From contig NZ_CP071060.1 of NCBI RefSeq assembly GCF_017161445.1, forward strand, positions 1,612,001-1,676,000: 64,000 bases of DNA, written 5' to 3'. The notes under the pieces are model-generated. The model was given only the letters and a program-made list of their open reading frames with translations, searched no databases and was not told the DNA's origin. The translations under genes and the position numbers were made by a program. Below, piece by piece: positions 47,404-57,092 of the stretch. The stretch is from Niveibacterium microcysteis. GTDB lineage: Bacteria; Pseudomonadota; Gammaproteobacteria; Burkholderiales; Rhodocyclaceae. The first letter of the stretch is position 1, and every line of letters begins with the position of its first letter.

Positions 47404-49134
47404 ATGATGAATCCGAAACAGTTCTTCCCGCGCCAGGTGGTCGAGTCTGGCGGCAACCGCTGGGACTGGGCCCTGCTGCCCTTGTTCCTCGCGCTGCTGA
47501 CGATGCTGGCCTACGGCGCATCGCAGATGGCGCGCCCCTACGCGATCGGCGAACAGTTGCCGCTGTCGCTCGATCCGCTGTGGCTGCCCTACTACCTGAT
47601 GCGCACCACGCTGCGCATGTTCCTCGCGCTCGGCGCTTCGCTGATCTTCAGCTGCATCTTCGCCGCGCTGGCGGCCAAGTATCGGGTGGCGGAGAAGGTG
47701 CTGGTGCCGGCGCTGGACATCCTGCAGTCGATCCCTATCCTCGGCTTCCTGTCGATCACGGTGACCGGCTTCATCGCGCTGTTCCCGGGCAATCTGCTGG
47801 GTGTGGAATGTGCGGCGATCTTCGCGATCTTCACATCGCAGGCCTGGAACATGGCCTTCAGTCTGTACCAGTCGCTCAAGACCGTGCCGGGCGAATTGCA
47901 GGAGGCGGCGCGCATCTTCCAGCTGTCGAGCTGGCAGCGCTTCTGGCGGCTGGAATTGCCCTTCGCGATGCCCGGCTTGCTGTGGAACATGATGATGTCG
48001 ATGTCCGGCGGCTGGTTTTTCGTCGTGGCGTCGGAAGCGATCTCGGTGTCGAACCAGAGCATCAAACTGCCCGGCATCGGTTCCTACATCGCGCGTGCGA
48101 TCGAGGAGCAGAACATGGTCGCGATCGGCTGGGCGATCGGCGCGATGCTGATCGGCATCATCTGCTACGACCAACTGTTCTTCCGCCCGCTGCTGGCGTG
48201 GGCCGACAAGTTCCGCTTCGAGCAGGCCTCGGGCGAGACCGCGCAATCCTCGTGGCTGCTGACCTGGCTACGCCGCACCGATCGCTTGCAGGGCATCGCG
48301 GTTGGCGCTGCAAAGTTGCTCGAACGCTCGTTCACGCTGTTCAAGCGTGACTACGACGGCACCTCGATCCGCGCGCGCCCGAAACCGGTGAGCGATGGCG
48401 TGCGCCGTGCGTGGGATGCAGTGCTCGCCGCGCTGGTGCTGTTCGCGACCTGGCGGCTCGTGAGTTTCGTGCATGCGGAAGTGGGCTGGGGCGAAGTGGC
48501 GCATGTTTTCGGGCTCGGGCTCATCACACTGCTGCGCGTGATCGTACTGATCGGGCTTGCGGCGCTGGTGTGGGTGCCGGTCGGCATCTGGATCGGGCTG
48601 CATCCGCGCGCGGCGGATCGCCTGCAGGCGGTCGCACAATTCCTTGCGGCGTTCCCGGCCAACCTGATGTACCCGATCGCGGTGCTCGCGATCGTGCACT
48701 GGCACCTGAACCCGGATGTCTGGCTGTCGCCGCTGATGGTGCTGGGCACGCAGTGGTACCTGCTGTTCAACGTGATCGCCGGCGCATCGAGCGTGCCGAC
48801 CGAGCTGCGTTACGCCGCGAAGAACCTGGGCCTGAAAGGCTGGCTGAAGTGGAAGCGCTACCTGCTGCCGGCGGTATTCCCGAGTTTCGTGACCGGCGCG
48901 ATCACCGCGAGTGGCGGTTCGTGGAACGCCAGCATCGTGTCCGAGTACGTCACCTGGGGTAACACAACCCTTGAGGCGCACGGGCTCGGCAGCTACATCG
49001 CGCGGATGACGGCAACTGGCGACTTCCCGCGCATCGCGCTGGGCATCGGCGTGATGTGCGTATTCGTGATGGGTTTCAATCATTTCGTTTGGCGGCGGCT
49101 GTATCGCATCGCCGAAGACCGGATGCATTTCTAG
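47404..49134 (+). CDS. ABC transporter, duplicated NitT/TauT-type permease
   Basis: A 576-aa protein containing two fused binding-protein-dependent permease domains (about 1-270 and 340-576). Each carries an EAA-type loop: ELQEAARIFQLSSWQRFWRLELP in the first half and ELRYAAKNLGLKGWLKWKRYLLP in the second. This resembles nitrate/sulfonate/bicarbonate permeases, but fused. About twelve membrane helices are seen. ATG 47404 or 47407 could be the start. The ATPase gene follows after nine bases. No periplasmic binding protein is encoded nearby, so the substrate cannot be inferred from partners. Confidence 0.9.
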   Translation: MMNPKQFFPRQVVESGGNRWDWALLPLFLALLTMLAYGASQMARPYAIGEQLPLSLDPLWLPYYLMRTTLRMFLALGASLIFSCIFAALAAKYRVAEKVLVPALDILQSIPILGFLSITVTGFIALFPGNLLGVECAAIFAIFTSQAWNMAFSLYQSLKTVPGELQEAARIFQLSSWQRFWRLELPFAMPGLLWNMMMSMSGGWFFVVASEAISVSNQSIKLPGIGSYIARAIEEQNMVAIGWAIGAMLIGIICYDQLFFRPLLAWADKFRFEQASGETAQSSWLLTWLRRTDRLQGIAVGAAKLLERSFTLFKRDYDGTSIRARPKPVSDGVRRAWDAVLAALVLFATWRLVSFVHAEVGWGEVAHVFGLGLITLLRVIVLIGLAALVWVPVGIWIGLHPRAADRLQAVAQFLAAFPANLMYPIAVLAIVHWHLNPDVWLSPLMVLGTQWYLLFNVIAGASSVPTELRYAAKNLGLKGWLKWKRYLLPAVFPSFVTGAITASGGSWNASIVSEYVTWGNTTLEAHGLGSYIARMTATGDFPRIALGIGVMCVFVMGFNHFVWRRLYRIAEDRMHF

Positions 49135-49143
49135 GAGTCCGCG

Positions 49144-50457
49144 ATGACCGGGCCGATCATTTCCCTCAAGGGCGTGGGCAAGTCCTTCCGCACCAGTGAT
49201 GGCACGCCGCGTGCGGTGCTGGAGAACGTCGACTTCGAATTGCGCGAAGGCGAGATCGTGGCGCTGCTGGGCCAGTCCGGCTCCGGCAAGTCGACGCTGC
49301 TGCGCATCCTCGCCGGGCTGATTCCGGCCGACGCGGGCGACGTGCGCTATCGCGGTCAGCCGCTGTACGGGCCGGCGCGCGGCATCAGCATGGTGTTCCA
49401 GTCCTTCGCGTTGTTTCCGTGGCTGACGGTCCAGCAGAACGTCGAGTTGGGGCTGGAAGCCCGCGGCGTATCCCCGGATGAGCGCGAGGCCAAGGCCGAG
49501 GCGGCGATCGACCTGATCGGGCTGTCCGGCTTCGAAGGCGCGCTGCCGCGCGAACTTTCCGGCGGTATGCGTCAGCGCGTGGGCATCGCGCGTGCGCTGG
49601 TGACCGACCCGGAAGTGCTGCTGATGGATGAAGCCTTCTCGGCACTCGATGTGCTGACCGGTGAGCGCTTGCGCGACGACATGCTGGAGCTGTGGGACAG
49701 CGGCAAGATGCCGACCAAGGGCATGCTGATCGTGTCGCACAACATCGAAGAGGCGGTCATGATGGCCGACCGCGTGCTGGTGTTCGCCAACAATCCGGGC
49801 CGTGTTCGCGCCGAACTGGCGATCGATCTGCGCCGCCCGCGCGAAGTCGACAGCACCGAAATCCGTGCGCTGATCGACGAGGTCTACGCCTTGATGACCG
49901 CGAGCGCACCGCGAGCCGGCCGCCCGGCGGAAGAGCCGGTGCGCCTGCACCTGGGCGACCGCCTGCCGGAAGCCGACGTCAGCCGCATGGAAGGCGTGCT
50001 GGAACTGCTGGTTGGCGAGCCCTTCAATGGCATCGCCGACTTGCCACAGTTCGCCGAAGAGTCGGAGCTCACCGACGAAGAACTGCTGCCGCTTACCGAA
50101 GCGCTGCAACTGCTCGGCTTCGTTCATCTGGCACGCGGCGACATCTCGGTCACGCCGCTCGGGCGCCGCTATGTCGAAGGGCAGAACACGCTGCGCCACG
50201 AGCTGTTCGGCCAGCAATTGCTCGCGCATGTGCCGATCGCAGCACACATCCGCCACAGCCTGGAGCAGGAAACGTCGGGCGAACTTGCCGAAGAACCCTT
50301 CCTGCGCCTGCTCGCCGAGACGATGGATGCGACGGACGCCGAGCGCACCTTGCGCACCGCGATCGAGTGGGGCCGCTACGGCGAGGTGTTCGAGTACAAC
50401 TACCACACCGGCCTGATCCATCTGCCGGATGGCGATGAGGCTGAAGCGGGCGCATGA
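49144..50457 (+). CDS. ABC transporter ATPase with C-terminal AAA-associated domain
   Basis: A 437-aa nitrate/sulfonate-type ATPase. Walker A GQSGSGKST (43-51), Q-loop FQSFALFPW, signature LSGGMRQRVG, Walker B VLLMDEAFSALD and switch His in VSHNIEEAV are all present. Beyond residue about 265 is an extra domain of about 170 aa matching the AAA-associated C-terminal type (ADVSRMEGVLELL, then winged-helix-like segments), which may regulate the transporter. AGGAG precedes ATG 49144. Its last four bases overlap the ferritin-like gene (ATGA), so the three genes form one operon. Confidence 0.92.
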   Translation: MTGPIISLKGVGKSFRTSDGTPRAVLENVDFELREGEIVALLGQSGSGKSTLLRILAGLIPADAGDVRYRGQPLYGPARGISMVFQSFALFPWLTVQQNVELGLEARGVSPDEREAKAEAAIDLIGLSGFEGALPRELSGGMRQRVGIARALVTDPEVLLMDEAFSALDVLTGERLRDDMLELWDSGKMPTKGMLIVSHNIEEAVMMADRVLVFANNPGRVRAELAIDLRRPREVDSTEIRALIDEVYALMTASAPRAGRPAEEPVRLHLGDRLPEADVSRMEGVLELLVGEPFNGIADLPQFAEESELTDEELLPLTEALQLLGFVHLARGDISVTPLGRRYVEGQNTLRHELFGQQLLAHVPIAAHIRHSLEQETSGELAEEPFLRLLAETMDATDAERTLRTAIEWGRYGEVFEYNYHTGLIHLPDGDEAEAGA

Positions 50458-51302
50458 GTTCGGCGCAGCAGGCCACGGTTGAAGCCGCCGCGCTGGCGGC
50501 GCTGATGTGTGCGGACCCGGCGGAGAAGGCCATCGCCGTGCGTGCGCTGCTCGCGGATTGGCAGTCTGGCGCGCTGCTGCGTGCCGGGCGCGCCGTCGTC
50601 GATGGGCCCGTGTGCTCACCGGGCCGCCCGCCCAGACCTGAGCTGGTATCACCGGACGCGGTGCCGCGCCGCGCCCCCGGCAGCCGCGAAGGCCATGCAG
50701 CGCTGCTGCACGCGGTGGCGCACATCGAGTTCAACGCGATCAACCTTGCGCTCGATTGCGTGGCGCGGTTCTGGGATCAACCCGACGAGTTCGTGACCGA
50801 CTGGCTCGGTGTCGCGGTGGAGGAGGCCTACCACTTCGGCCTGGTCTGCGGCCGGCTTGCTGCGGATGGCTACGCCTACGGCGACTTTCCGGCCCACAAC
50901 GGCTTGTGGGACATGTGTTGCGACACTGCCGGCGATTTCGTCGCCCGCATGGCCTTGGTGCCGCGCCTGCTCGAAGCACGCGGGCTGGATGCCACGCCGC
51001 CGATGATAGCCAAGCTGATCAAGGGTGGCGACGCGGACACCGTGGCGGTGCTGCAGATCATCCTGCGCGACGAGATCGGCCATGTCGCGATCGGTGATCG
51101 CTGGTTCCGCGCCGGCTGCGCGGCGCGCGGGCTGCAAGCCGAATCCGCATACCGTGACTTGATCGTGCGCTTCGATGCGCCGTGGCCCAAGCCGCCGTTC
51201 AATGTGCCGGCACGTCTGCAGGCCGGGTTCAGCCAGAACGAGCTGGATCGACTTGCGAACGAGCGCCCGGCACCGTACCGAACACCGCGCAAACCTGCTT
51301 GA
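50454..51302 (+). CDS. DUF455 ferritin-like domain protein
   Basis: A 282-aa protein of the DUF455 family with a four-helix ferritin-like diiron fold. Candidate metal ligands are in AHIEFNAINLALD, VAVEEAYHFGLV and ILRDEIGHVAIGD. Such proteins are predicted oxidoreductases; MiaE-like tRNA hydroxylases share the fold, but the substrate here is unknown. It overlaps the ABC ATPase stop by four bases, so it is translationally coupled, an unusual partnership worth noting. Its stop codon directly abuts the stop codon of the convergent MOSC gene. Confidence 0.88.
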   Translation: MSSAQQATVEAAALAALMCADPAEKAIAVRALLADWQSGALLRAGRAVVDGPVCSPGRPPRPELVSPDAVPRRAPGSREGHAALLHAVAHIEFNAINLALDCVARFWDQPDEFVTDWLGVAVEEAYHFGLVCGRLAADGYAYGDFPAHNGLWDMCCDTAGDFVARMALVPRLLEARGLDATPPMIAKLIKGGDADTVAVLQIILRDEIGHVAIGDRWFRAGCAARGLQAESAYRDLIVRFDAPWPKPPFNVPARLQAGFSQNELDRLANERPAPYRTPRKPA

Positions 51303-51752
51303 TCAGGCCAGCTCGCTGATCGCGTCGCCGGGCCGGATCAGGCCGCCGGTGACGATGCGCGCACGCAGGCCGCCCTTGCCGACAAAGGCCTTCACGACCT
51401 GCGCATAGGTGCGCTCGGCAAAGGTTCGGCACGGCTCGCACAGCTCTATCCCCTCAAGCTCCACTTCGCCAACCCGGAACCGCTTGCCGCACAGTGCGTT
51501 GAGCCGCACGTCGCGGGTGATCAGGTTGCGCCGCGGCTGATCGGTCGAGAGGGCGAGCCCCGACGCTGCAACGAACTCGTCGATGCACTCATGTTCGATC
51601 AGCGTGATCTGCGCGGCGGGGTCTGCGTCGCCGCCGGGGCGAAAGTAGCGATCGCCGCGCAGGCCGCAGCCGGCGACGGCCTCAACTTCCTGCATCGGCG
51701 ACATCGGGGCGCCTTCCGAGGCGGCAATCAGGATCTGAACAACGCGCGACAT
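51303..51752 (-). CDS. MOSC domain protein
   Basis: A 149-aa MOSC (molybdenum cofactor sulfurase C-terminal) domain protein. Landmarks are CGLRGDRYF, ITLIEHECID, PRRNLITRDVRLNALCGKRFRVG and LCEPCRTFAER. The Cys-containing strand near the C-terminus probably handles sulfur or the cofactor. Stand-alone MOSC proteins include YiiM/YuaD-like reductase partners of molybdoenzymes. ATG 51752 has GGAGG five bases upstream. It is convergent with the DUF455 gene and divergent from azlC. Confidence 0.9.
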   Translation of the reverse strand: MSRVVQILIAASEGAPMSPMQEVEAVAGCGLRGDRYFRPGGDADPAAQITLIEHECIDEFVAASGLALSTDQPRRNLITRDVRLNALCGKRFRVGEVELEGIELCEPCRTFAERTYAQVVKAFVGKGGLRARIVTGGLIRPGDAISELA

Positions 51753-51877
51753 CGTGCCCTCCGCAGGCGTAATAGCAAGCCTGCGCAGCATAGCAACGCC
51801 ATGTGTCGAACATGTGTGCGCGATGGGTGTGGCGGCTCGGCGATAATCCTGCCTCCTGCCCGAAGAAAGTCTGCGTC

Positions 51878-52615
51878 GTGTCCGCTGTTCCAGATTCGAG
51901 TACCTCCGCCGAGGCGGCTTCTGCGTGGGCCGAGTGCCTTGCCGGGGTCAAGGCTGAACTGCCGCTGCTGTTGGGCGTTGTTCCCTTTGGCCTGATCTTT
52001 GGCGTGCTCGGGCTGGCGGCCGGGCTGCCGGCATGGGCGGTGGTTGCGATGTCGTCAGTCGTGTTCGGCGGCTCGTCGCAAGTGGTGTTCGCGCAACTCT
52101 GGGGCGCGCAGGTACCGGGGCCGGTGATCACCGCTACCGTTGGCGTGGTGAATCTGCGTCATGCGCTGTACAGCGCAAGCCTTGCGCAGTACTTGCGCGA
52201 ACTGCCGATGCGCTGGCGCGTGTTGCTGGCCTACCTGCTGACCGACGAAGCCTATGCGCCGACGATCCGCCGTTTCGCCGATGGCCCCGCGACGCCGAAT
52301 CGGCACTGGTTCCTGTTCGGCACCGGCTTCACCTTGTGGGCTTCCTGGCAGCTATCCACCGTGGCGGGCGTACTGCTCGGCGCGGCGATTCCGTCGTCGT
52401 GGTCGCTCGACTTCTCGATTGCGCTGACCTTCATTGCGCTGTTGCTGCCCGGCATCCACCGCCGCAGCGAACTTGTGGCGGCGCTCGTCGCCGGCTGCGT
52501 CGCCCTGGCTGCGCAGGGGCTGCCGCACAAACTGTGGATCATCGCGGCAGCGGTTGCTGGCATTGCGGCGGGCGCCGCCAGCCGGCGCTTCGACCGGAGG
52601 GCCGACCATGCGTGA
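51878..52615 (+). CDS. azlC: AzlC family branched-chain amino acid exporter subunit
   Basis: Large subunit of a two-component AzlCD-type amino-acid exporter (the BrnF/YgaZ group), 245 aa with about six to seven membrane helices. Hallmarks are VVPFGLIFGVLGLAAGLP, the SSVVFGGSSQVVFAQLW motif and GVVNLRHALYSASLAQYL. GTG 51878 is taken as start because the upstream stretch is Cys/Trp-rich and unlike the family; this is moderately certain. The azlD gene starts eight bases before its stop. Confidence 0.9.
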   Translation: MSAVPDSSTSAEAASAWAECLAGVKAELPLLLGVVPFGLIFGVLGLAAGLPAWAVVAMSSVVFGGSSQVVFAQLWGAQVPGPVITATVGVVNLRHALYSASLAQYLRELPMRWRVLLAYLLTDEAYAPTIRRFADGPATPNRHWFLFGTGFTLWASWQLSTVAGVLLGAAIPSSWSLDFSIALTFIALLLPGIHRRSELVAALVAGCVALAAQGLPHKLWIIAAAVAGIAAGAASRRFDRRADHA

Positions 52616-52937
52616 CGGTATCGGGCTGATCCTTACCTTGGTCGCCTGCGGGCTGGTGACCTTCCTGACCCGCTTCTCCTTCATCGCCGGCGGCCAGCGG
52701 CTGGCCCTCGGCCCGCGGCTGCAGGCGCTGCTGCGCTACGTGCCGCCGGCCGTGCTGGCGGCGCTGATCGCGCCCGAGATCTTTGTGCGTGAGGGCGTGG
52801 TCGATTTCTCGCTATTGAGCCCAAGGCCCATCGCGGCGTTGCTTGCCGCCGTGGTGGCGCTTTACACCCGCAGCGTATCGCTGACGATCGGCGCGGGCTT
52901 GCTGGCGCTATGGCTGGCGCAGCACTTTCTGCGCTGA
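52608..52937 (+). CDS. azlD: AzlD family branched-chain amino acid exporter subunit
   Basis: Small partner of AzlC, 109 aa with three to four membrane helices. The family core FLTRFSFIAGGQRLALGPRLQALLRYVPPAVLAALIAPEI is clear. ATG 52608 lies inside the azlC 3' end, so translation is coupled. Together they likely export branched-chain amino acids or methionine. Confidence 0.9.
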   Translation: MRDGIGLILTLVACGLVTFLTRFSFIAGGQRLALGPRLQALLRYVPPAVLAALIAPEIFVREGVVDFSLLSPRPIAALLAAVVALYTRSVSLTIGAGLLALWLAQHFLR

Positions 52938-53101
52938 ACGCCCGGCTGTGATTCTTGCCACAGCAGTACCTGTGACGCCCGTCGCGGACGTGCGGTCGTG
53001 ACGGCTGTAGGGCCCGGCGGCGCTGCTAACATCCCAGGTTGCGTATCGGGTGGTGCAGGCTTCAAGCCGCGCTGGTGCGCGGAAATCCGAGCCCCCTGCG
53101 C

Positions 53102-54277
53102 ATGTCTGTCAAATACATCCTCGATGCCCCGTCGCGCCGCAAGCTGATTGCGCTCAGCCTGCTTGCGCTGCTGTGCTGCGTCGTCGCGGGATGGGCTGCG
53201 TCGCGCATGATCGACGCACAGCGCGAGGGTGAACGGCTGGCGCATGTGCTGCACCGGCTGGAGTCGCTGCGCGCGGCGATCCTCTCCAACGCGATTCCGG
53301 CCGTTGCGGCGCCGGATGACGACGCCAACGTGCCCCGCCTGCTGGCGGATTGCCTGCAGTTATCTTCGGACGACGCCGCCCAGCAAAGGCGGCTGACCAA
53401 GCTGGGTGCCCTGCTGGACATGCGGCAACGCCAGCCGCCGATCAACCTGGATCAGGATCCGCAAGCGGGCCCGATGCAGCCGGGCGAACTCGGCAACACC
53501 TATGTGCTGCTGGCAGCCCATGCGTGGATCGACGCGATGAAGGTTTCCCTCGAAGACCGCCTGGCGCTGAGTCAGGCGCGCCATCAGGAATCCTTGCAGT
53601 GGGTGCAGTGGGCTGTTGCGGCGGCGTTGATTGCGGCGCTGTTGTTCGGACTGGTGCTGATCCGCGTGATGCGGCATCTGTCGCACCAGGGCCATGCGCG
53701 GATCTCGTCGCTGGAGGCCAAGGCCAACCGCGATCCGCTGACCGGCCTGCCAAACCGCCGGTTGCTTCAGGACCGGCTGGAACAGGCCGTGCTGCGTGCG
53801 CGCCGGCGGCGCTGCCATGCGGCGGTGGTCGTGATCGACCTTGATGGTTTCAAGCCGGTCAATGACACCCACGGCCATGCGATCGGCGACGTGGTGCTGC
53901 GGCGCGTGAGCAAGCGCATGAAGAGCGCACTGCGCAGCGAGGACACCGTCTGCCGCATGGGCGGCGACGAGTTCGTCGTGATCATCGGCGAAGTGGATGA
54001 CCCGGTGTATGCCGTACGCCGCGCGCGCGACCTGGTGCTGCGCATCTCGCGGCCGATCCGTCACGAGGACAAGGTGTTGCGGGTCGGCGCCAGTGCCGGC
54101 CTGGCGCTGTTCCCGGACGACGCCGGCGACGGCACCGAACTGCTCGAGCTCGCCGACCAGGCCCTCTATGCGGCGAAGCACGGTGGCCGCGGGCAAGTGG
54201 TCACCGCCGGCGAAATGACGCACGGCCACACGACGCTGACTTCGCTGCCCAGCGAACCGGCCGCAAGGCTCGCCTGA
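53102..54277 (+). CDS. membrane-bound diguanylate cyclase
   Basis: A 391-aa GGDEF protein that probably makes c-di-GMP. N-terminal helix (KLIALSLLALLCCVVAGWAASRMI), a periplasmic sensor region of about 130 aa without a recognised domain, a second helix near residue 180 (WAVAAALIAALLFGLVLIRVM), then the GGDEF domain beginning NRDPLTGLPNRRLL. The active motif is intact as MGGDEF. No RxxD inhibitory site was recognised just upstream. ATG 53102 is preferred over ATG 53039 because the frame between them is not hydrophobic; the Shine-Dalgarno is weak. It is monocistronic and ends before a terminator. Confidence 0.9.
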   Translation: MSVKYILDAPSRRKLIALSLLALLCCVVAGWAASRMIDAQREGERLAHVLHRLESLRAAILSNAIPAVAAPDDDANVPRLLADCLQLSSDDAAQQRRLTKLGALLDMRQRQPPINLDQDPQAGPMQPGELGNTYVLLAAHAWIDAMKVSLEDRLALSQARHQESLQWVQWAVAAALIAALLFGLVLIRVMRHLSHQGHARISSLEAKANRDPLTGLPNRRLLQDRLEQAVLRARRRRCHAAVVVIDLDGFKPVNDTHGHAIGDVVLRRVSKRMKSALRSEDTVCRMGGDEFVVIIGEVDDPVYAVRRARDLVLRISRPIRHEDKVLRVGASAGLALFPDDAGDGTELLELADQALYAAKHGGRGQVVTAGEMTHGHTTLTSLPSEPAARLA

Positions 54278-54282
54278 CTCGC

Positions 54283-54314
54283 AAAAAAAGACCCCCGCGG
54301 ACTTCGCGGGGGTT
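54283..54314 (-). terminator. terminator of TonB receptor gene (shared)
   Basis: CCCCCGCG / CGCGGGGG stem with an A7 run on its left, which is a T7 run for the minus-strand receptor transcript. It may also stop the diguanylate cyclase transcript. Confidence 0.85.
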
Positions 54315-54341
54315 GTCACAGCACACTGACGACTTGCTTCG

Positions 54342-57092
54342 TTACCTGAAGGAATAGTTCGCTGACAGGTAGTAGGTACGGCCGCGCGGATCGGTATAGG
54401 TCGGGTCGTAGGTCGATAGGAAGTAGTAGGACTGGTTCGAGAACGGCGGCGCGGTGTCGAACAGGTTCAGGACACCCGCACGCAGCTTGAGCGCCTTGCT
54501 CACATTCCAGTTCCCGACGAGATCCCAGGTCGAATACGACGAGACATCGCGCGGCGGCAGCAGCGCGCCATCGCCGCCGGCGGCATTCGGGTCGACCGCC
54601 TTGTTGTGGTCGGTGTAACCGGACGAGAAGGAGTTCGATACAGTCAGGCCAACCTGGCCGAGTTCCCAGTCGAACGACAGCCGGTGGCGCCACTCTTGCA
54701 CCACCTGGTCCACCAGGAAGCGGCCGACGTTGTCGACGAATTCCTCGCTGCCGAACTGGCGCTTGTATTCCAGCACCCAGGTGCCGGAAAACTTGGCGCC
54801 GAAGCGGCCATAAAGCGTGGCATCGCTGCGCCATGCCCCCTCGAAGTCGATGCCGGATGTCTTCAGCACGCCCTGGTTCTGCTTCTGCAGCACCATGTTC
54901 GTGATGAAGCCGTCGGCGTCGCGCGTCACGTAGGGCGCTTCGTACTTGTCGAGGTTCTCGAGGATGATCTCTTCAGCAAGGCCGCTGATGATGTCCTTCT
55001 TCTTGATGTTCCAGTAATCGACGCTGACGCTGGTATTGCGCAGGGGTTCGAAGACGAAGCCGAAGGAAAACTGCTGCGACTTCTCCGGCTTCAAATCCGC
55101 ATTGGATCGGCGCTCGACCGGCACCTGGTCCGTGCAGTCCACCAGCGCATTGCCGGCTGCAACACAACCCGGATCGGGCAGGATCGCGGAACTGCTGCCG
55201 AACGAGGTTGGCCGATACAGCTCGCTGAAGGTCGGCGCACGGAAACCGGTACCCGCCGAACCGCGCACGAGCAGGCTCTTGCTCGGTTGCCAGCGCACGC
55301 CCAGCTTCGGGTTCACGGTGTTGCCGACGTCGCTGTAGTTGTCGTAACGCAGCGCGAACTGCACTTCAAGCTGCTGCGTGAAGGGCGCGTTCAGCTCGGC
55401 GAACAGGCTGGAGATGTTGCGACTGTTCGAGGTGGCTTCCAGCGTTGCACCGCTGCTGCTGCGGTCACCCGCGATGTTGTTCGAGTTCAGCAGCGCAGAC
55501 GGCGTGAAGTCGGCTGTCTCGCGGCGGAATTCGAAGCCGGTTGCGAGCCCGAGTTCGCCGCCGCCGAGCGACATCAGCGAGCCGGTCAGTTTGCCGTCGA
55601 TGCTGGTCGTGACGCCCTTGGAGCGGCGCCCCACCTCGTCCACCTTGATCGAGTCGATCAAGGATTTGCCGGCGGCCGGCGAGGGGCCGAACGGGTTGAT
55701 CTGCCCGCCCTTGATGCCGGCGACGAACTCGTCGTAGAGGAAGTAGCCGTTGACCATGCGGTCGCTGGTTTCGTTGCTGGCGTAGTTGAGGCCCAGGTCG
55801 TAGTCCCAGCCGCCGACGCCGCCCGTCAGCGCGAGCACGAAGCGCTGCGCGTCTGACACCACTTCATTGCTGCGGTTGCCGCCCTCGGTCACGCGCTGGC
55901 GCAGCTCGACGTTGCCGCTTGTTGGCAGTGCGCGGTCACCCAGCCAGCCGTTCACCACGGAGACCGGAACGCCGGTGATCTGCAGCGGATTCGGGCTGGA
56001 GACGTAGGTCGTCGTGGTCTGGTTCTTCATCAGTTCGAGCGAGATGTCGGTGCGCTCGTTGATGCGATAGACGCCGCGGCCGAGGAAGCCCATCGTCTCT
56101 TGCTCAGGGTAGATCTCGGTGTCCTGCATGTAGTCGTAGCTGCAGCCCTGCGAGACCTGATTCGCAGCGTAGATCGTGGCCGGCGGGTTGCAGGCGGGCG
56201 AGAACGGGTTGATGGTGCGCTCGGTCACCGCTTCGCCGCCGATCAGGTAGCCCGCCGCCTGCAAATCGCTTCGCTGTTTGCTGGTCAAACGGATGTTCGC
56301 CGGATCGGTGCGGCTCGACATGTAGAACGGCAGGTTGGTCGCAAGCGGGCGCTCTTTCAGGAACTCGCGTTGCGTCGAGCGCAGGCTGTCGAGCTTCTGA
56401 TAATCGAACACGCCGAACACATTGAAGCGGTCGGTGTTCAGGTCGCCGTAGCCGCCGCCGACCGATGCCGCGGTTTTGCCGGCGCCGCCTTCCTGGGTGG
56501 TTGAAGCGTAGACGTTGACGTCCGCACCCACGTAGTCCTTGCGTGTGATGAAGTTGATCACGCCGCCGATCGCGTCAGTGCCGTAGATCGCCGACGCGCC
56601 GTCCTTGAGGATCTCGACCCGCTCGACCGCGCCAGCCGGGATGTTTTTGAGGTCGACCCCGGCGCTGTCACCTGGCGAGGCGAAGTTCGCCATCCGCCGG
56701 CCGTTGAGCAGGACCAGCGTGCTCGATACGCCGATACCGCGCAGGTTCGCGCCGTTGAAGCCGCGCTGGCCGCCGGTGTTGTCGGTGATGCTGGCGCCAT
56801 CGGTCAGCGGCGCGTTGTTGGCGCTGATCATCTTCATCAGTTCGGCGGCCGTGGTCGCGCCGCTCTTGATGATGTCGTCCTTCTTGATCGTTTGCACCGG
56901 CAGTGCGGTCTCACCCTGGATGCGCTTGATGCTGGAACCCGTGACCAGAATCCGGGCGGGGGCCGGGGTGACCACCTCTTCGGCAGTGGCGGCCTGGGCC
57001 CCCAGTGCCAGCACGATCGCAACGGCTTGCGCGCAGGGTGTCATGCGAAAGGGCAGGGGCAGGGTGGGCGGTGGGCGGTGAGCGTCGGTCAT
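54342..57092 (-). CDS. TonB-dependent outer-membrane receptor
   Basis: A 916-aa outer-membrane transporter. A signal peptide (about 15-38, ending AAQ/ATAEE-like) is followed by a plug domain with ILVTGSSIKR, the RGIGVSSTLVLLNGRRM segment and VERVEILKDGASAIYGTDAIGGVINFITRK. A 22-strand-type barrel follows with GFRAPTFSELYRPTSFG, ending in YSFR with the usual C-terminal aromatic. It belongs to the large-substrate subfamily seen for peptides and oligosaccharides rather than classic siderophore receptors. GGAGAGG lies nine bases before ATG 57092. It is divergent from the cyanophycinase gene, so uptake of cyanophycin fragments is a reasonable guess. Confidence 0.9.
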   Translation of the reverse strand: MTDAHRPPPTLPLPFRMTPCAQAVAIVLALGAQAATAEEVVTPAPARILVTGSSIKRIQGETALPVQTIKKDDIIKSGATTAAELMKMISANNAPLTDGASITDNTGGQRGFNGANLRGIGVSSTLVLLNGRRMANFASPGDSAGVDLKNIPAGAVERVEILKDGASAIYGTDAIGGVINFITRKDYVGADVNVYASTTQEGGAGKTAASVGGGYGDLNTDRFNVFGVFDYQKLDSLRSTQREFLKERPLATNLPFYMSSRTDPANIRLTSKQRSDLQAAGYLIGGEAVTERTINPFSPACNPPATIYAANQVSQGCSYDYMQDTEIYPEQETMGFLGRGVYRINERTDISLELMKNQTTTTYVSSPNPLQITGVPVSVVNGWLGDRALPTSGNVELRQRVTEGGNRSNEVVSDAQRFVLALTGGVGGWDYDLGLNYASNETSDRMVNGYFLYDEFVAGIKGGQINPFGPSPAAGKSLIDSIKVDEVGRRSKGVTTSIDGKLTGSLMSLGGGELGLATGFEFRRETADFTPSALLNSNNIAGDRSSSGATLEATSNSRNISSLFAELNAPFTQQLEVQFALRYDNYSDVGNTVNPKLGVRWQPSKSLLVRGSAGTGFRAPTFSELYRPTSFGSSSAILPDPGCVAAGNALVDCTDQVPVERRSNADLKPEKSQQFSFGFVFEPLRNTSVSVDYWNIKKKDIISGLAEEIILENLDKYEAPYVTRDADGFITNMVLQKQNQGVLKTSGIDFEGAWRSDATLYGRFGAKFSGTWVLEYKRQFGSEEFVDNVGRFLVDQVVQEWRHRLSFDWELGQVGLTVSNSFSSGYTDHNKAVDPNAAGGDGALLPPRDVSSYSTWDLVGNWNVSKALKLRAGVLNLFDTAPPFSNQSYYFLSTYDPTYTDPRGRTYYLSANYSFR

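Noticed and set aside
48268..50652. 794-aa minus-strand frame over the ABC operon
   Set aside because: Antisense shadow; the plus strand has Walker and permease motifs throughout.
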